Below are positions 55,050 to 63,346 of a stretch of DNA of 64,000 bases, in pieces. A program made the translations under genes and the position numbers. The stretch spans positions 186,001 through 250,000 of the forward strand of contig JAFGCX010000020.1 of the NCBI GenBank assembly GCA_016932415.1, written 5' to 3'. The notes beneath the pieces were generated by a model, which worked only from the letters and a program-made list of their open reading frames with translations, did no database searches and had not been told where the DNA came from. The stretch is from Candidatus Krumholzibacteriota bacterium (lineage in GTDB: Bacteria; Krumholzibacteriota; Krumholzibacteriia; Krumholzibacteriales; Krumholzibacteriaceae). Numbering within the stretch: the stretch's first letter is position 1; every line of letters begins with the position of its first letter.

Positions 55050-56323
55050 TTCCCGCTGCCTCTTCGACTACCGCGGATCGCGCAGAATTCTCCACACATC
55101 GTGCAGAGATCGTCGGAACCGCCGGAACTCGAATCGTACATCTCTTTGGCCCTTACCGGATCTATAGTCGCGTCGAGAGCTGCCTGCCAGTCGAGGCTAG
55201 CTCTCAGTCTCGACACCTTCCTGTCCCACTCGGCCGCGCCGGCGACTCCCTTTCCTATATCACCGGCATGCGCGGCGATCCTCGCTCCGATCACTCCATC
55301 CCGGACGTCATCTATCGATGGAAGCCTCAGATGTTCGGCTGGCGTGACATAGCAGAGAAAATCAGCACCGTGCCAGGCAGCTATGGCACCACCTATGGCT
55401 GCGGTAATATGATCATATCCCGGAGCGACATCTGTCACCAGTGGTCCAAGGACATAGAACGGGGCTCCCTTGCATATCTTCTTCTGAATAAGCATATTCG
55501 TCGCGATTTCGTTAATAGGTACATGCCCGGGACCTTCGACGAAGACGCTGACTCCTCTGTCTCTCGCCCTCTGAACAAGTTCACCGATAACGAGAAGCTC
55601 GCTTATCTGGGGCAGATCCGTCGAATCGGCTATCGCTCCTGGCCTGAGCCCGTCGCCCAGACTGAGGGCGATATCATATTCATGAGCAATATCAAGCAAC
55701 CGGTCGTAATATTCATAGTACGGATTCTCGCGTTTGTTCCTTACGATCCACTGGAGAAGAAAGCTGCCTCCCCTGCTTACCACTCCGGCTGTCCTCGTTC
55801 CAGCCACCTGCTCGGCGATCCGTTTTACCAGGCCGCAATGTATCGTCATGAAATCGACGCCGTCTCTCGCCTGTTCCTCTACCACTGAAAAGAATTCGTC
55901 GACCGTCGTGTCGGTCAATTCCCTTCCCTGCCGCGTCACATCAACTACAGCCTGGTAGATCGGGACGGTGCCGACCGGGATCGTCGATCTTTCAAGGATA
56001 GTCCTTCGTATCGCGTTTATATCTCCGCCGGTCGAAAGATCCATCACGGCGTCTGCTCCCGCGTCGATCGTGACCCTGAGTTTTTCGAGTTCTATATCGG
56101 TATCATCATGATCGGGGCTTGTCCCGATGTTGGCATTGACCTTTGTCCTCAACCCTTCACCGATCCCTATGACCCTGGAATGTTTTCTTGCCATGCCGGT
56201 AAGGATAACTTTTCCCGCGGCGACAAGTTCGCGCAGCTTTTCCGGATCGACACGTTCCTCGCGCGCCACCGCCCCAAGGACTTCCGTTATCTCACCTGCT
56301 TTTGCCTTCTCATATTCAGTCAA
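55046..56323 (-). CDS. thiC: Phosphomethylpyrimidine synthase ThiC
   Basis: 425-aa radical-SAM enzyme that makes the HMP-P moiety of thiamin from aminoimidazole ribotide. Family motifs include TKVNANIGTSPDHDD, GADAVMDLSTGGDINAIR, DFMTIHCGLV, LSLGDGLRPGAI and EGPGHVPINEI. The cluster motif at the C-terminus reads CTMCGEFC, i.e. C-X2-C-X3-C. The TTG at 56323 is chosen over an ATG 26 codons upstream because an AGGAGG site is 8 nt away. No TPP riboswitch signature was found in the 132-nt leader. It is coupled to the dinG-like gene. Confidence 0.95.
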   Translation of the reverse strand: MTEYEKAKAGEITEVLGAVAREERVDPEKLRELVAAGKVILTGMARKHSRVIGIGEGLRTKVNANIGTSPDHDDTDIELEKLRVTIDAGADAVMDLSTGGDINAIRRTILERSTIPVGTVPIYQAVVDVTRQGRELTDTTVDEFFSVVEEQARDGVDFMTIHCGLVKRIAEQVAGTRTAGVVSRGGSFLLQWIVRNKRENPYYEYYDRLLDIAHEYDIALSLGDGLRPGAIADSTDLPQISELLVIGELVQRARDRGVSVFVEGPGHVPINEIATNMLIQKKICKGAPFYVLGPLVTDVAPGYDHITAAIGGAIAAWHGADFLCYVTPAEHLRLPSIDDVRDGVIGARIAAHAGDIGKGVAGAAEWDRKVSRLRASLDWQAALDATIDPVRAKEMYDSSSGGSDDLCTMCGEFCAIRGSRRGSGN

Positions 56324-56455
56324 GACCCAGGCCTCCTCTCGATTCAAAAGGTCTTTGATTATAATCAACTGGCGTATTCCTGTACAGACAAGAATACTCA
56401 CGGGCCGATCGGATTCGGGAATATTGATAAAAAGCGATCAAAAGGGCAGGGGCGA

Positions 56456-58141
56456 TCAGAATCTCTCGGTAAGCGAAATATGTATCCTGGTACTGCTTAA
56501 AGAAAGTTCCTCTCCTACACCGAAGCTCAGCTCGACTATGCCGAACTGCGAAAATGAGACGACGCCGAAACCACTCCCGTTTCTGATCTGCCAACCTTCC
56601 GAACGCCTGTAATACGCTCCTGTATCATTGAAGAAAAAAATCCTGCTTTCTTCTCCGAACCGGTACTCGAGACTGAGACAACCTGTCTTCTCACCCCGGA
56701 ACTGGTTTTCGCGGTATCCGCGCAGGGATCTGGCCCCGCCAAGAAGAGACATCTCGGAAAGCGACAGGACGCCTCTGGAAAATACTCCCTCCGAGACGAG
56801 CCTCGTAAAGAACTCCTGCCCCGGGCGCAACGGAACCTCGATCGCTCCATCAAATTGGTACAGAAGTTGGTTCTCCACCTCTTTTGCTCCTACCTGATGG
56901 ACCGAAGACCTTCTCGCGCCTTCAAGATAGATATTGAATCTGAGACCTCTTCCCCTGTTCCTGATCAATCCGAGCCTGTATCTCTGCCTTGAATTCCTGT
57001 CAACGGCACTCTGCCCTCCAAAAAGGGTCCTGTCAGCGAAAAAGCCCGTCGCAACTGAATAAACCGGACCGATCGGTATCCTCAGCGAGACTCCTCCCGA
57101 GGCAAGATCGTACAAAGTATCCTGCACCGTCTGTCTGAGCTCGCCGTCAAAATGGACAGGCATCGAGAAAAGGAAAGGTTCGGTAAATAGCAATCTTGTA
57201 TTCGAGTACTTTTGTCCGTCGTTAAGCCAGTCGAGGGAGACATCGCGGCCCTTTCCGGCGATGTTGCGAAGATCGAGGCGAAGCGATCCGTTCAGCCTGT
57301 AATCCCCGTCATCCTTGCGCGAAAACCCGAATGCTCCGAGAAATGAGTTGCTGTTCTCCTTTTCAATTACCGGAACTACGAGCTCGACCTTTCCCATATC
57401 GCTTCTTATAACCCTGATCCTGCCGGTGGATCTGAAGAGCCCGGAACTTCCAAGGTATTCCTGAGATTTTTCAAGGTCTCTCTCGCTGAATCTTTTTCCC
57501 TTCCCGAGACGCGATGTCCTCAGCGCGACAGATGTGTCCGTCCTGGCTATCCCCTCGAATGTGACTCCTGAGATTATCGATATATCTCCGTTGTACTGCG
57601 AAAAGACGATGTCGACCGTATTGGCCTGCCGGTCGAATGAAAATCCAGTCATCCAGATCTGGGCAAAAGGATAACCTGAATCGACCTGTTCCCTGAGATA
57701 GACCTCCATAGATCTCCCGAGACGGCGTGGCTCGAAAGTTCTCCCTTCTTCGAGCCCGAGCCTTCCCGGCAGAGACCGGCGGTCATGATCTGATCCACCC
57801 GTGACCGTTATCTTCCCGACGAGCGCCTGCTCACCTTCGTACAGCTTCACGCCGACCGAGACTTTTCCTCCGGACAAAAGGGTATCTATCTCGATCTCGA
57901 CACCGAGAAGACCATGGGAAAAATAGATGGAATCTATCCTCGCCAGTTCCATCTCGATCATTCTTTCCGTAAGGATCTCTCCACGCCGTAAAAAAGTCTC
58001 CGAAACGAGTTCGTTGGAAGCGACCAGGTCCGATCCCCGCCACTCGACCTTTCTGATCGCCTGACCGCGCGCCCCCCCTGCCGATATGAGGATCAGGAAG
58101 GTCATGCTAGAAAAAAGCACGGCACTCCATTTTAAGCGCAT
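56456..58141 (-). CDS. Omp85/BamA-like outer-membrane protein with POTRA domains
   Basis: 561-aa protein with a signal peptide (1-27) and about three POTRA-like domains (residues 28-260; VEWRGSDLVASNELVSETFL, EGEQALVGKITVTGGSDHDR). A 16-strand-type barrel follows with the Omp85 lid motif GGARSLRGYREN (about residue 470), ending in an aromatic C-terminal residue (ISLTERF) typical of BAM substrates. Five-POTRA BamA is not matched, so this is more like TamA or a two-partner exporter. It overlaps the preceding 1134-aa gene by 35 nt, suggesting joint function. Confidence 0.85.
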   Translation of the reverse strand: MRLKWSAVLFSSMTFLILISAGGARGQAIRKVEWRGSDLVASNELVSETFLRRGEILTERMIEMELARIDSIYFSHGLLGVEIEIDTLLSGGKVSVGVKLYEGEQALVGKITVTGGSDHDRRSLPGRLGLEEGRTFEPRRLGRSMEVYLREQVDSGYPFAQIWMTGFSFDRQANTVDIVFSQYNGDISIISGVTFEGIARTDTSVALRTSRLGKGKRFSERDLEKSQEYLGSSGLFRSTGRIRVIRSDMGKVELVVPVIEKENSNSFLGAFGFSRKDDGDYRLNGSLRLDLRNIAGKGRDVSLDWLNDGQKYSNTRLLFTEPFLFSMPVHFDGELRQTVQDTLYDLASGGVSLRIPIGPVYSVATGFFADRTLFGGQSAVDRNSRQRYRLGLIRNRGRGLRFNIYLEGARRSSVHQVGAKEVENQLLYQFDGAIEVPLRPGQEFFTRLVSEGVFSRGVLSLSEMSLLGGARSLRGYRENQFRGEKTGCLSLEYRFGEESRIFFFNDTGAYYRRSEGWQIRNGSGFGVVSFSQFGIVELSFGVGEELSLSSTRIHISLTERF

Positions 58142-61100
58142 GGACCGTCTTCACCTCCCCGATATAGTCCTTTTCCCTTCGACCGGTATAGTTGATCCCC
58201 AGGCTGAGGTTTTTAGTCAGCCTGTACTGGCCGATAACCGCCCAATCCTGCCGAAGCCCCTCTTCGAGGAAAAAGAGAGGTTTGCCCGCATCTGACTGGA
58301 CTGTGGTGTAGGTGAACTTTAGAAATGCCGACATATGCACCTTGCGGCCGATCGAAGAGTTTATCGACGGCGTTGCCGCGTATGACCTCTGCCCCGCTCC
58401 CGAGACGGCATCGTTCCTGTTTTCTACTCCCAGTTTGAAAGAGAGCCTGGTAGATATCCTGTACCGGTAACCGAGTACGCTGGCCAGGTTGATCGATTCG
58501 ACCCTGTATCGCTGCTCGCCCGGTCCATCAGATCCGGTCGTTCGCAACTTTGTCCCTCCCTCGAGAGAAAGGCTGAATGCCTCCGACGGAAGAGACTCGA
58601 TCCTTAACTGGGTCTCTCTCGTGTACCTTGAAGTAGAAAAATCTCCCGAACGGTTATCTTCTTCGTCTTCCCTGAAATAAACAAGCTTGATATCGAACCG
58701 GTTCACGTCGTTGAGGAAACTCCATTCCTGCCTCAGGCTGTTCTTTCCGTACAGGGTCAGATCGTCACGCTGCAGCAGTCCCGGGTCGAGAAGATAGAGC
58801 CTGATCGTCTCATCGGTCGACGATCGCTCCTGGACGGAAAAGAAATGGTCGACGGAGAGATTCTTTCTCACCATGCCAAGAAATGAGGAATCCCCGCCAT
58901 CGGAACGGATGCCTCGTATTCCCCCGCCGATACTGGCTCTCCATGTCAATTCGACTGCCCTGACGACCTCCACATCCCCGCCGGGAAGATAGAGGACCAT
59001 GTAATCTCCCCTCTTCTGCCCTACTTCTCTTCCCTCCTCATCGTAGTCTCCCTCGTTTTCCCCCACATAGATCACCGCTTTTTCAAGCCGCCTGTCTTCT
59101 CCTGAACTGATTTTATACCCTACGTCGGTCGTTACCCCGGCGCTTTCCCATGAATCCCTGAACCTTATTTTTGCCAGGTCCTGGCTGCTCTCTAAACCAC
59201 TTGAGATATAACGCGTATTAACATGCATAATATACAGATCGATCATTTTTAAGTTGTCCCGATATCCTCCGTCCAACCGGATCTCATCGTTCTCTCTTTC
59301 CCCGGACCAATCTCCTCCGGAAGCTGACATTCGCTCGGTCCTCCGCCGACTGAATGAGAGATCGGCCCTGTATCTGCCTGTATCCCTTGATGCCAGTGAA
59401 AATCTGTTCTGATAATAATACCTGCCGGTGTCGGCCGCCGCTGGAACGAAGGAACGATACCTCTCCGTATCGAATTCGAATCGCGGGATTACCTTCCAGA
59501 GAGCGTAAGCTCCGGACAGGCTCGCAGACCTTCTGTCTTTTTCCCTTCCAGTACTCGTGTTAAAACCTTTCAAATCCAGGCCCCTCACCTGCGGATCTCC
59601 AAATCGCGCCGCGATATCTGTCATTTCTGCCGAAACGTCCCCCTTTCTTACAAGTCTTTTAGCGCTTGACGAGAAGGCCCAGAGGCTGTCTCCGCGCCAT
59701 TCCAGGGTAGCTCCGGCGAGATCCTCCCTGCCCGAAAGGATTTCATCTTCAAGATTCCAGTTTCTGTAGTAATAAGGATCTCTCGGTTTATCGGGGGATT
59801 CAAATCTCGATTCAAGAACGGAATATTCTCCCTTTAATGAAAGGTGACTTGAAGCGATGCTCATATCCCTTATTCCCGCCTCGGCCTTCCACGCCCCTCC
59901 CATGTTGTCGCTGTCGTCTATCGAAGAAAGTATATTATTGTCCTTTTCACTCAGATCTCCTTCGGCATCAAGATAGAAGATCCCCTTTTCGGCCGACACT
60001 CCCAGAGCGAATACTCTCTTTCTCTGCGGCAGCGGAAGTCTGCGGCCTACGGAATAGCTGCCATTTCCTTCTCCCACGAACCTGTATCTGATCTCTCCGC
60101 GCCTGGTGAACCCGTCAGGTTCGTAATCTCCCTCTCCAGGCCCGGTCCTGAAGAATGAAAGCCTGAACGCTCCCCCCTCTTCGACAAAAAGATAGTGTTC
60201 GGGAATGGAATCGGCCGGAACCAGAATATAGCAGTCTTCGGCGTCATCGACCTCTTCGATCCCTGAAGCCATCGCTTCGCCGGCATCATCTCCCGCCGAG
60301 CGTATGATATCCTTCTCATCAGGTGTGATGAGCTGCCTGAGGGGATCGTCCGGATCGTCGCTCTCCTGGAAGAAAAAGGCATTGAGCCTTACTGCCCCGC
60401 GCGCAAGCGGCGCGTACCATTCTCCCGTCACCGTAGATCTTGTGAAATCGTCCTCCCCGGTCTGGTAATCGATGACGATCTCCGAATCAGCCGTTATCAG
60501 CGTCTTTTCAGTGAACGTCACCGCACCTCTGTTGTAATCGATCGTATAGTCCTTCTCGCCGCCCCTGGAGAGTCTTCTGCCATCGAGATAGACCGTCTCC
60601 GTCCCGGAAAGGATGACGACTCCATTGAACCTTCTGGCGTCAAGGAGTTCGTACGGTCCCTGGACTCCCTCGCGGCCTCTCATTGAAACTGTTTTGAATC
60701 TTCCTTTGGAGATCCCTCCTCCGGCGAGGAACTTCTGATCACCGATCTTCATTCCTACGCTCGCCCCCCGCAGCTCTCTTTTAAAAGATGAATAATCCGA
60801 CCAGTCAAGACCGGTGCTGAAATCGCCGAGCCTTGCCTCGATATTTCTGCTTTTGACTTCTATATAGACCTTGTCGAGATGTTTCAGTTCCTCGGTATTT
60901 CCCTCAGGCTGCACCGGCAGGTTATCATCTGTCAGGTAGGCTTTCACCTCAAGGTCCCTTGCCAGTTTTCCAGCCATCGTGACCTTGAGCGACTGATCGA
61001 TCCCCAGTCCCCTGTTCGACCCTATTGAAAAACCTATCGTTTTGCTTCCCGACAATCTCAGCCTGTACGGAGACCCCTGTTTTCTCTCTTCATCCCTTCC

Positions 61101-61511
61101 CGTGGATATCAATCCTGTCTTGAGATGAGGAAGCGGTTTCTCGCCAGGAAACCTGATCGCGGTAACAGGGGCGAAAGCGAAAGGATATTTCGACCACGAA
61201 GCTCTAAAGATCTCCGTACCGGATGGAGGATCTACCAGTATGATAAAACCGTTCAACGTATTGATCCTGTAATCGGCCTCCCTTATCAAAAGCTGTCCGT
61301 CGATGAAGACTGAATCGCTCCCCGGAATGATAAAGGCGTCCACGAGATCTATCCTTGTCTGCCCCTCCTGAAGCTTCAGATCGAAAGAGCTCCTGAACTT
61401 GTCCCTGACCGGTCCCTTTTGAAGATCGGCACAATTCGACTCCGTAGGGATCATCAGCATCGAGATCAGGAAAAGAGACTGAAGAAAAGGACTGAATCGC
61501 CTCATGATCAT
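58107..61511 (-). CDS. Very large predicted surface/outer-membrane protein of unknown function
   Basis: 1134 aa with a signal peptide (1-28). An N-terminal Ig-like module (about 60-108, SVFIDGQLLIREADYRINTL) is repeated at about 300-350 (TVYLDGRRLSRGGEKDYTID). Between them lie a conserved-looking stretch KAYLTDDNLPVQPEGNTEEL (191-210) and GVQGPYELL. From about residue 370 onward the chain is an array of charged, alternating beta-strands without helices, ending KMECRAFF with an aromatic end, as in outer-membrane barrels. I do not recognise a named family. It is bracketed by a propeller gene (4-nt overlap) and an Omp85 gene (35-nt overlap). Confidence 0.75.
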   Translation of the reverse strand: MIMRRFSPFLQSLFLISMLMIPTESNCADLQKGPVRDKFRSSFDLKLQEGQTRIDLVDAFIIPGSDSVFIDGQLLIREADYRINTLNGFIILVDPPSGTEIFRASWSKYPFAFAPVTAIRFPGEKPLPHLKTGLISTGRDEERKQGSPYRLRLSGSKTIGFSIGSNRGLGIDQSLKVTMAGKLARDLEVKAYLTDDNLPVQPEGNTEELKHLDKVYIEVKSRNIEARLGDFSTGLDWSDYSSFKRELRGASVGMKIGDQKFLAGGGISKGRFKTVSMRGREGVQGPYELLDARRFNGVVILSGTETVYLDGRRLSRGGEKDYTIDYNRGAVTFTEKTLITADSEIVIDYQTGEDDFTRSTVTGEWYAPLARGAVRLNAFFFQESDDPDDPLRQLITPDEKDIIRSAGDDAGEAMASGIEEVDDAEDCYILVPADSIPEHYLFVEEGGAFRLSFFRTGPGEGDYEPDGFTRRGEIRYRFVGEGNGSYSVGRRLPLPQRKRVFALGVSAEKGIFYLDAEGDLSEKDNNILSSIDDSDNMGGAWKAEAGIRDMSIASSHLSLKGEYSVLESRFESPDKPRDPYYYRNWNLEDEILSGREDLAGATLEWRGDSLWAFSSSAKRLVRKGDVSAEMTDIAARFGDPQVRGLDLKGFNTSTGREKDRRSASLSGAYALWKVIPRFEFDTERYRSFVPAAADTGRYYYQNRFSLASRDTGRYRADLSFSRRRTERMSASGGDWSGERENDEIRLDGGYRDNLKMIDLYIMHVNTRYISSGLESSQDLAKIRFRDSWESAGVTTDVGYKISSGEDRRLEKAVIYVGENEGDYDEEGREVGQKRGDYMVLYLPGGDVEVVRAVELTWRASIGGGIRGIRSDGGDSSFLGMVRKNLSVDHFFSVQERSSTDETIRLYLLDPGLLQRDDLTLYGKNSLRQEWSFLNDVNRFDIKLVYFREDEEDNRSGDFSTSRYTRETQLRIESLPSEAFSLSLEGGTKLRTTGSDGPGEQRYRVESINLASVLGYRYRISTRLSFKLGVENRNDAVSGAGQRSYAATPSINSSIGRKVHMSAFLKFTYTTVQSDAGKPLFFLEEGLRQDWAVIGQYRLTKNLSLGINYTGRREKDYIGEVKTVHALKMECRAFF

Positions 61512-62458
61512 TTACCAGGATAAATCATTTTAAAGACAAGGATGGAATGGGAGCCGATATCGGCAATATAGAGATCGTCGTTCCAGCCTATCGTCACGGC
61601 CGCGGGTCGTATCTTTCTATCGAAAAAGGAATCGATCTTCTGGACGTACCTGCATTGAGAATCGAAGACGAAAACCGCGCCGGCTTCCGAATCGGCAATA
61701 AAAACATACCCTTCACCATCGGTGGCCAGGTACCTGGGAGATCTGTACGCTGATCCTCCCGGAAGGGTAAGAAGAGACTCAAACGCCCCTGACGGAGAGA
61801 AGACCTGTACCCTCCTGTTCGCTTGATCAGCGACAATGATTCGTTCATCAGGAAGCATCGCCGCCTTTACGGGCCGGTTGAAGCTCCCCTCACCCAATCC
61901 GAAATCATCCCACGAGATCTCTATGTCAAGAAAGGGACTCCACACGGCGACAGCATGGTTATCTGGATCAGCCGTGAGGAATCTTCCCCCGTTCCCCCCC
62001 GTCAGGGAGACCGGTTTCATTCCCTCGACACCTTCAAAAGAGATAAGGATATCGAGGTAGGAGCCTTTTCCATCGTATCTCAAAACGCGGTTCCTCGAAT
62101 AATCAAGGATATAGACGAATGGCCCGTTCAGGGCCAGGTCGATCGGATAGAAAGAGGCGTTGCGGGGCGGATTCTCGAACTCGATATGACTCCCGTCCGG
62201 AGAGAACCTGAAGACCTTGCCTGTCATCGCGTCGGCTACGAAAAGAAACCGGTCAGGATCGGCGGCAAGCCCGAGGGGCTCCATCAGAACATCCTCTCCG
62301 AGACGTTCAATTTTTTGGTGGAGTATTATTGCCGGGGCTGATCCCTTCTCTTTCAGGGGATCTTCGGAAAATGCCGATTCCGGTGACAAAAAGAGAATGA
62401 TCAGAAAAAGAACGAGGGTGCCGATATTTTCCGCTTTAAGAATACTGCCGCGAGACAT
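61508..62458 (-). CDS. Secreted six-bladed beta-propeller (NHL-like) protein
   Basis: 316-aa exported protein; a hydrophobic signal sequence (about 10-30) precedes a series of NHL-like repeats such as EPLGLAADPDRFLFVADAMT, YPIDLALNGPFVYILDYSRN, RPVKAAMLPDERIIVADQAN and SPRYLATDGEGYVFIADSEA. These make a propeller used for protein or ligand binding. It is not a lipoprotein by eye (no lipobox cysteine). It is coupled to the 1134-aa gene by a 4-nt overlap. Confidence 0.8.
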   Translation of the reverse strand: MSRGSILKAENIGTLVLFLIILFLSPESAFSEDPLKEKGSAPAIILHQKIERLGEDVLMEPLGLAADPDRFLFVADAMTGKVFRFSPDGSHIEFENPPRNASFYPIDLALNGPFVYILDYSRNRVLRYDGKGSYLDILISFEGVEGMKPVSLTGGNGGRFLTADPDNHAVAVWSPFLDIEISWDDFGLGEGSFNRPVKAAMLPDERIIVADQANRRVQVFSPSGAFESLLTLPGGSAYRSPRYLATDGEGYVFIADSEAGAVFVFDSQCRYVQKIDSFFDRKIRPAAVTIGWNDDLYIADIGSHSILVFKMIYPGK

Positions 62459-62470
62459 TCCGCTCCCCTG

Positions 62471-63334
62471 CTAGAAGGACCGGGTCATCGTCATCCTGAA
62501 TCCATCCGGCGCCGGATCGATATCTATCGATATCTGCCGCGACTGCTCCTGTGAGGAATAGTCGCCACCACCGGCGATCTTGAAAGCATCGACCATACTG
62601 ACGACCCGTACGCCGAGCGCGAAGAAAAGTGTGTAGACGATTCTTTTCTTCGAGACATCATACCCCGAATAAAGGGAACTATACCTTCTGTAGACTCCTT
62701 CATTCTCCCATCGCCAGCTCATATCTCCGGTCAATATATTATCCTGATAGTAGTCCTCGATAGCGGCCATATCAGGATAGTACATGTCCCTGGCTTCCCT
62801 GAGAATATATTCGTTATACCCGCCGGGACCATCGTTGCTCATATAATTGGCGATAATCTTGTAATACGATTCTGAATGTCCCGTGCCCGACACGCCGGCG
62901 TACGCGACGGCGTAATCTTCAAACGCGTCCCTTCGGGCCACCGATTGCCAGTAAAAAGCCCCGGCGCTTATCCAGGCTATCCCTTCGAGGCTGAAATATA
63001 TCTTTGATCTCACGGTACGCCCCATCCTGTGCTGCCCGAGTCCGGGGAGCAGGAAACTAAGCAATGCTTCTTTTTTTGCAGACCTTGCGGCAAGATCAGC
63101 CCCCGTGTATTCAACACCGGAAAAAGGCAAAGAGACAAGCCCGGTGCTATTTCCCTCGCCTCGTCGACTGGTCTCTTCGGGAAGGTTGAACCGCGGAGCG
63201 CCAGACCGGTCGAATAAACTCTCTTCCCGGTCCATCAGGATCATCGGGGAATCGGCACCTGTTCCAGCACAATCGGCCGGCATCGGCGAATATATGACGA
63301 TTGCCATGATAAAAACAAACAAGAGATTTCTCAC
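62471..63334 (-). CDS. DUF5683-like exported protein
   Basis: 287-aa protein with a signal peptide (1-23). The core KEALLSFLLPGLGQHRMGRT, followed by a hydrophobic helix (YFSLEGIAWISAGAFYW) and a later helix with VVSMVDAFKIAGGG, resembles the DUF5683 group of FCB-type bacteria. The C-terminus MTMTRSF ends in Phe. A similar paralogue lies 12 nt upstream on the same strand. Function unknown; envelope location likely. Confidence 0.68.
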   Translation of the reverse strand: MRNLLFVFIMAIVIYSPMPADCAGTGADSPMILMDREESLFDRSGAPRFNLPEETSRRGEGNSTGLVSLPFSGVEYTGADLAARSAKKEALLSFLLPGLGQHRMGRTVRSKIYFSLEGIAWISAGAFYWQSVARRDAFEDYAVAYAGVSGTGHSESYYKIIANYMSNDGPGGYNEYILREARDMYYPDMAAIEDYYQDNILTGDMSWRWENEGVYRRYSSLYSGYDVSKKRIVYTLFFALGVRVVSMVDAFKIAGGGDYSSQEQSRQISIDIDPAPDGFRMTMTRSF

Positions 63335-63346
63335 CGCGTTGCCCTC

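Noticed and set aside
56324-56455. TPP riboswitch upstream of thiC
   Set aside because: The leader is only 132 nt and no CUGAGA or the second conserved thi-box core was found on the coding strand.
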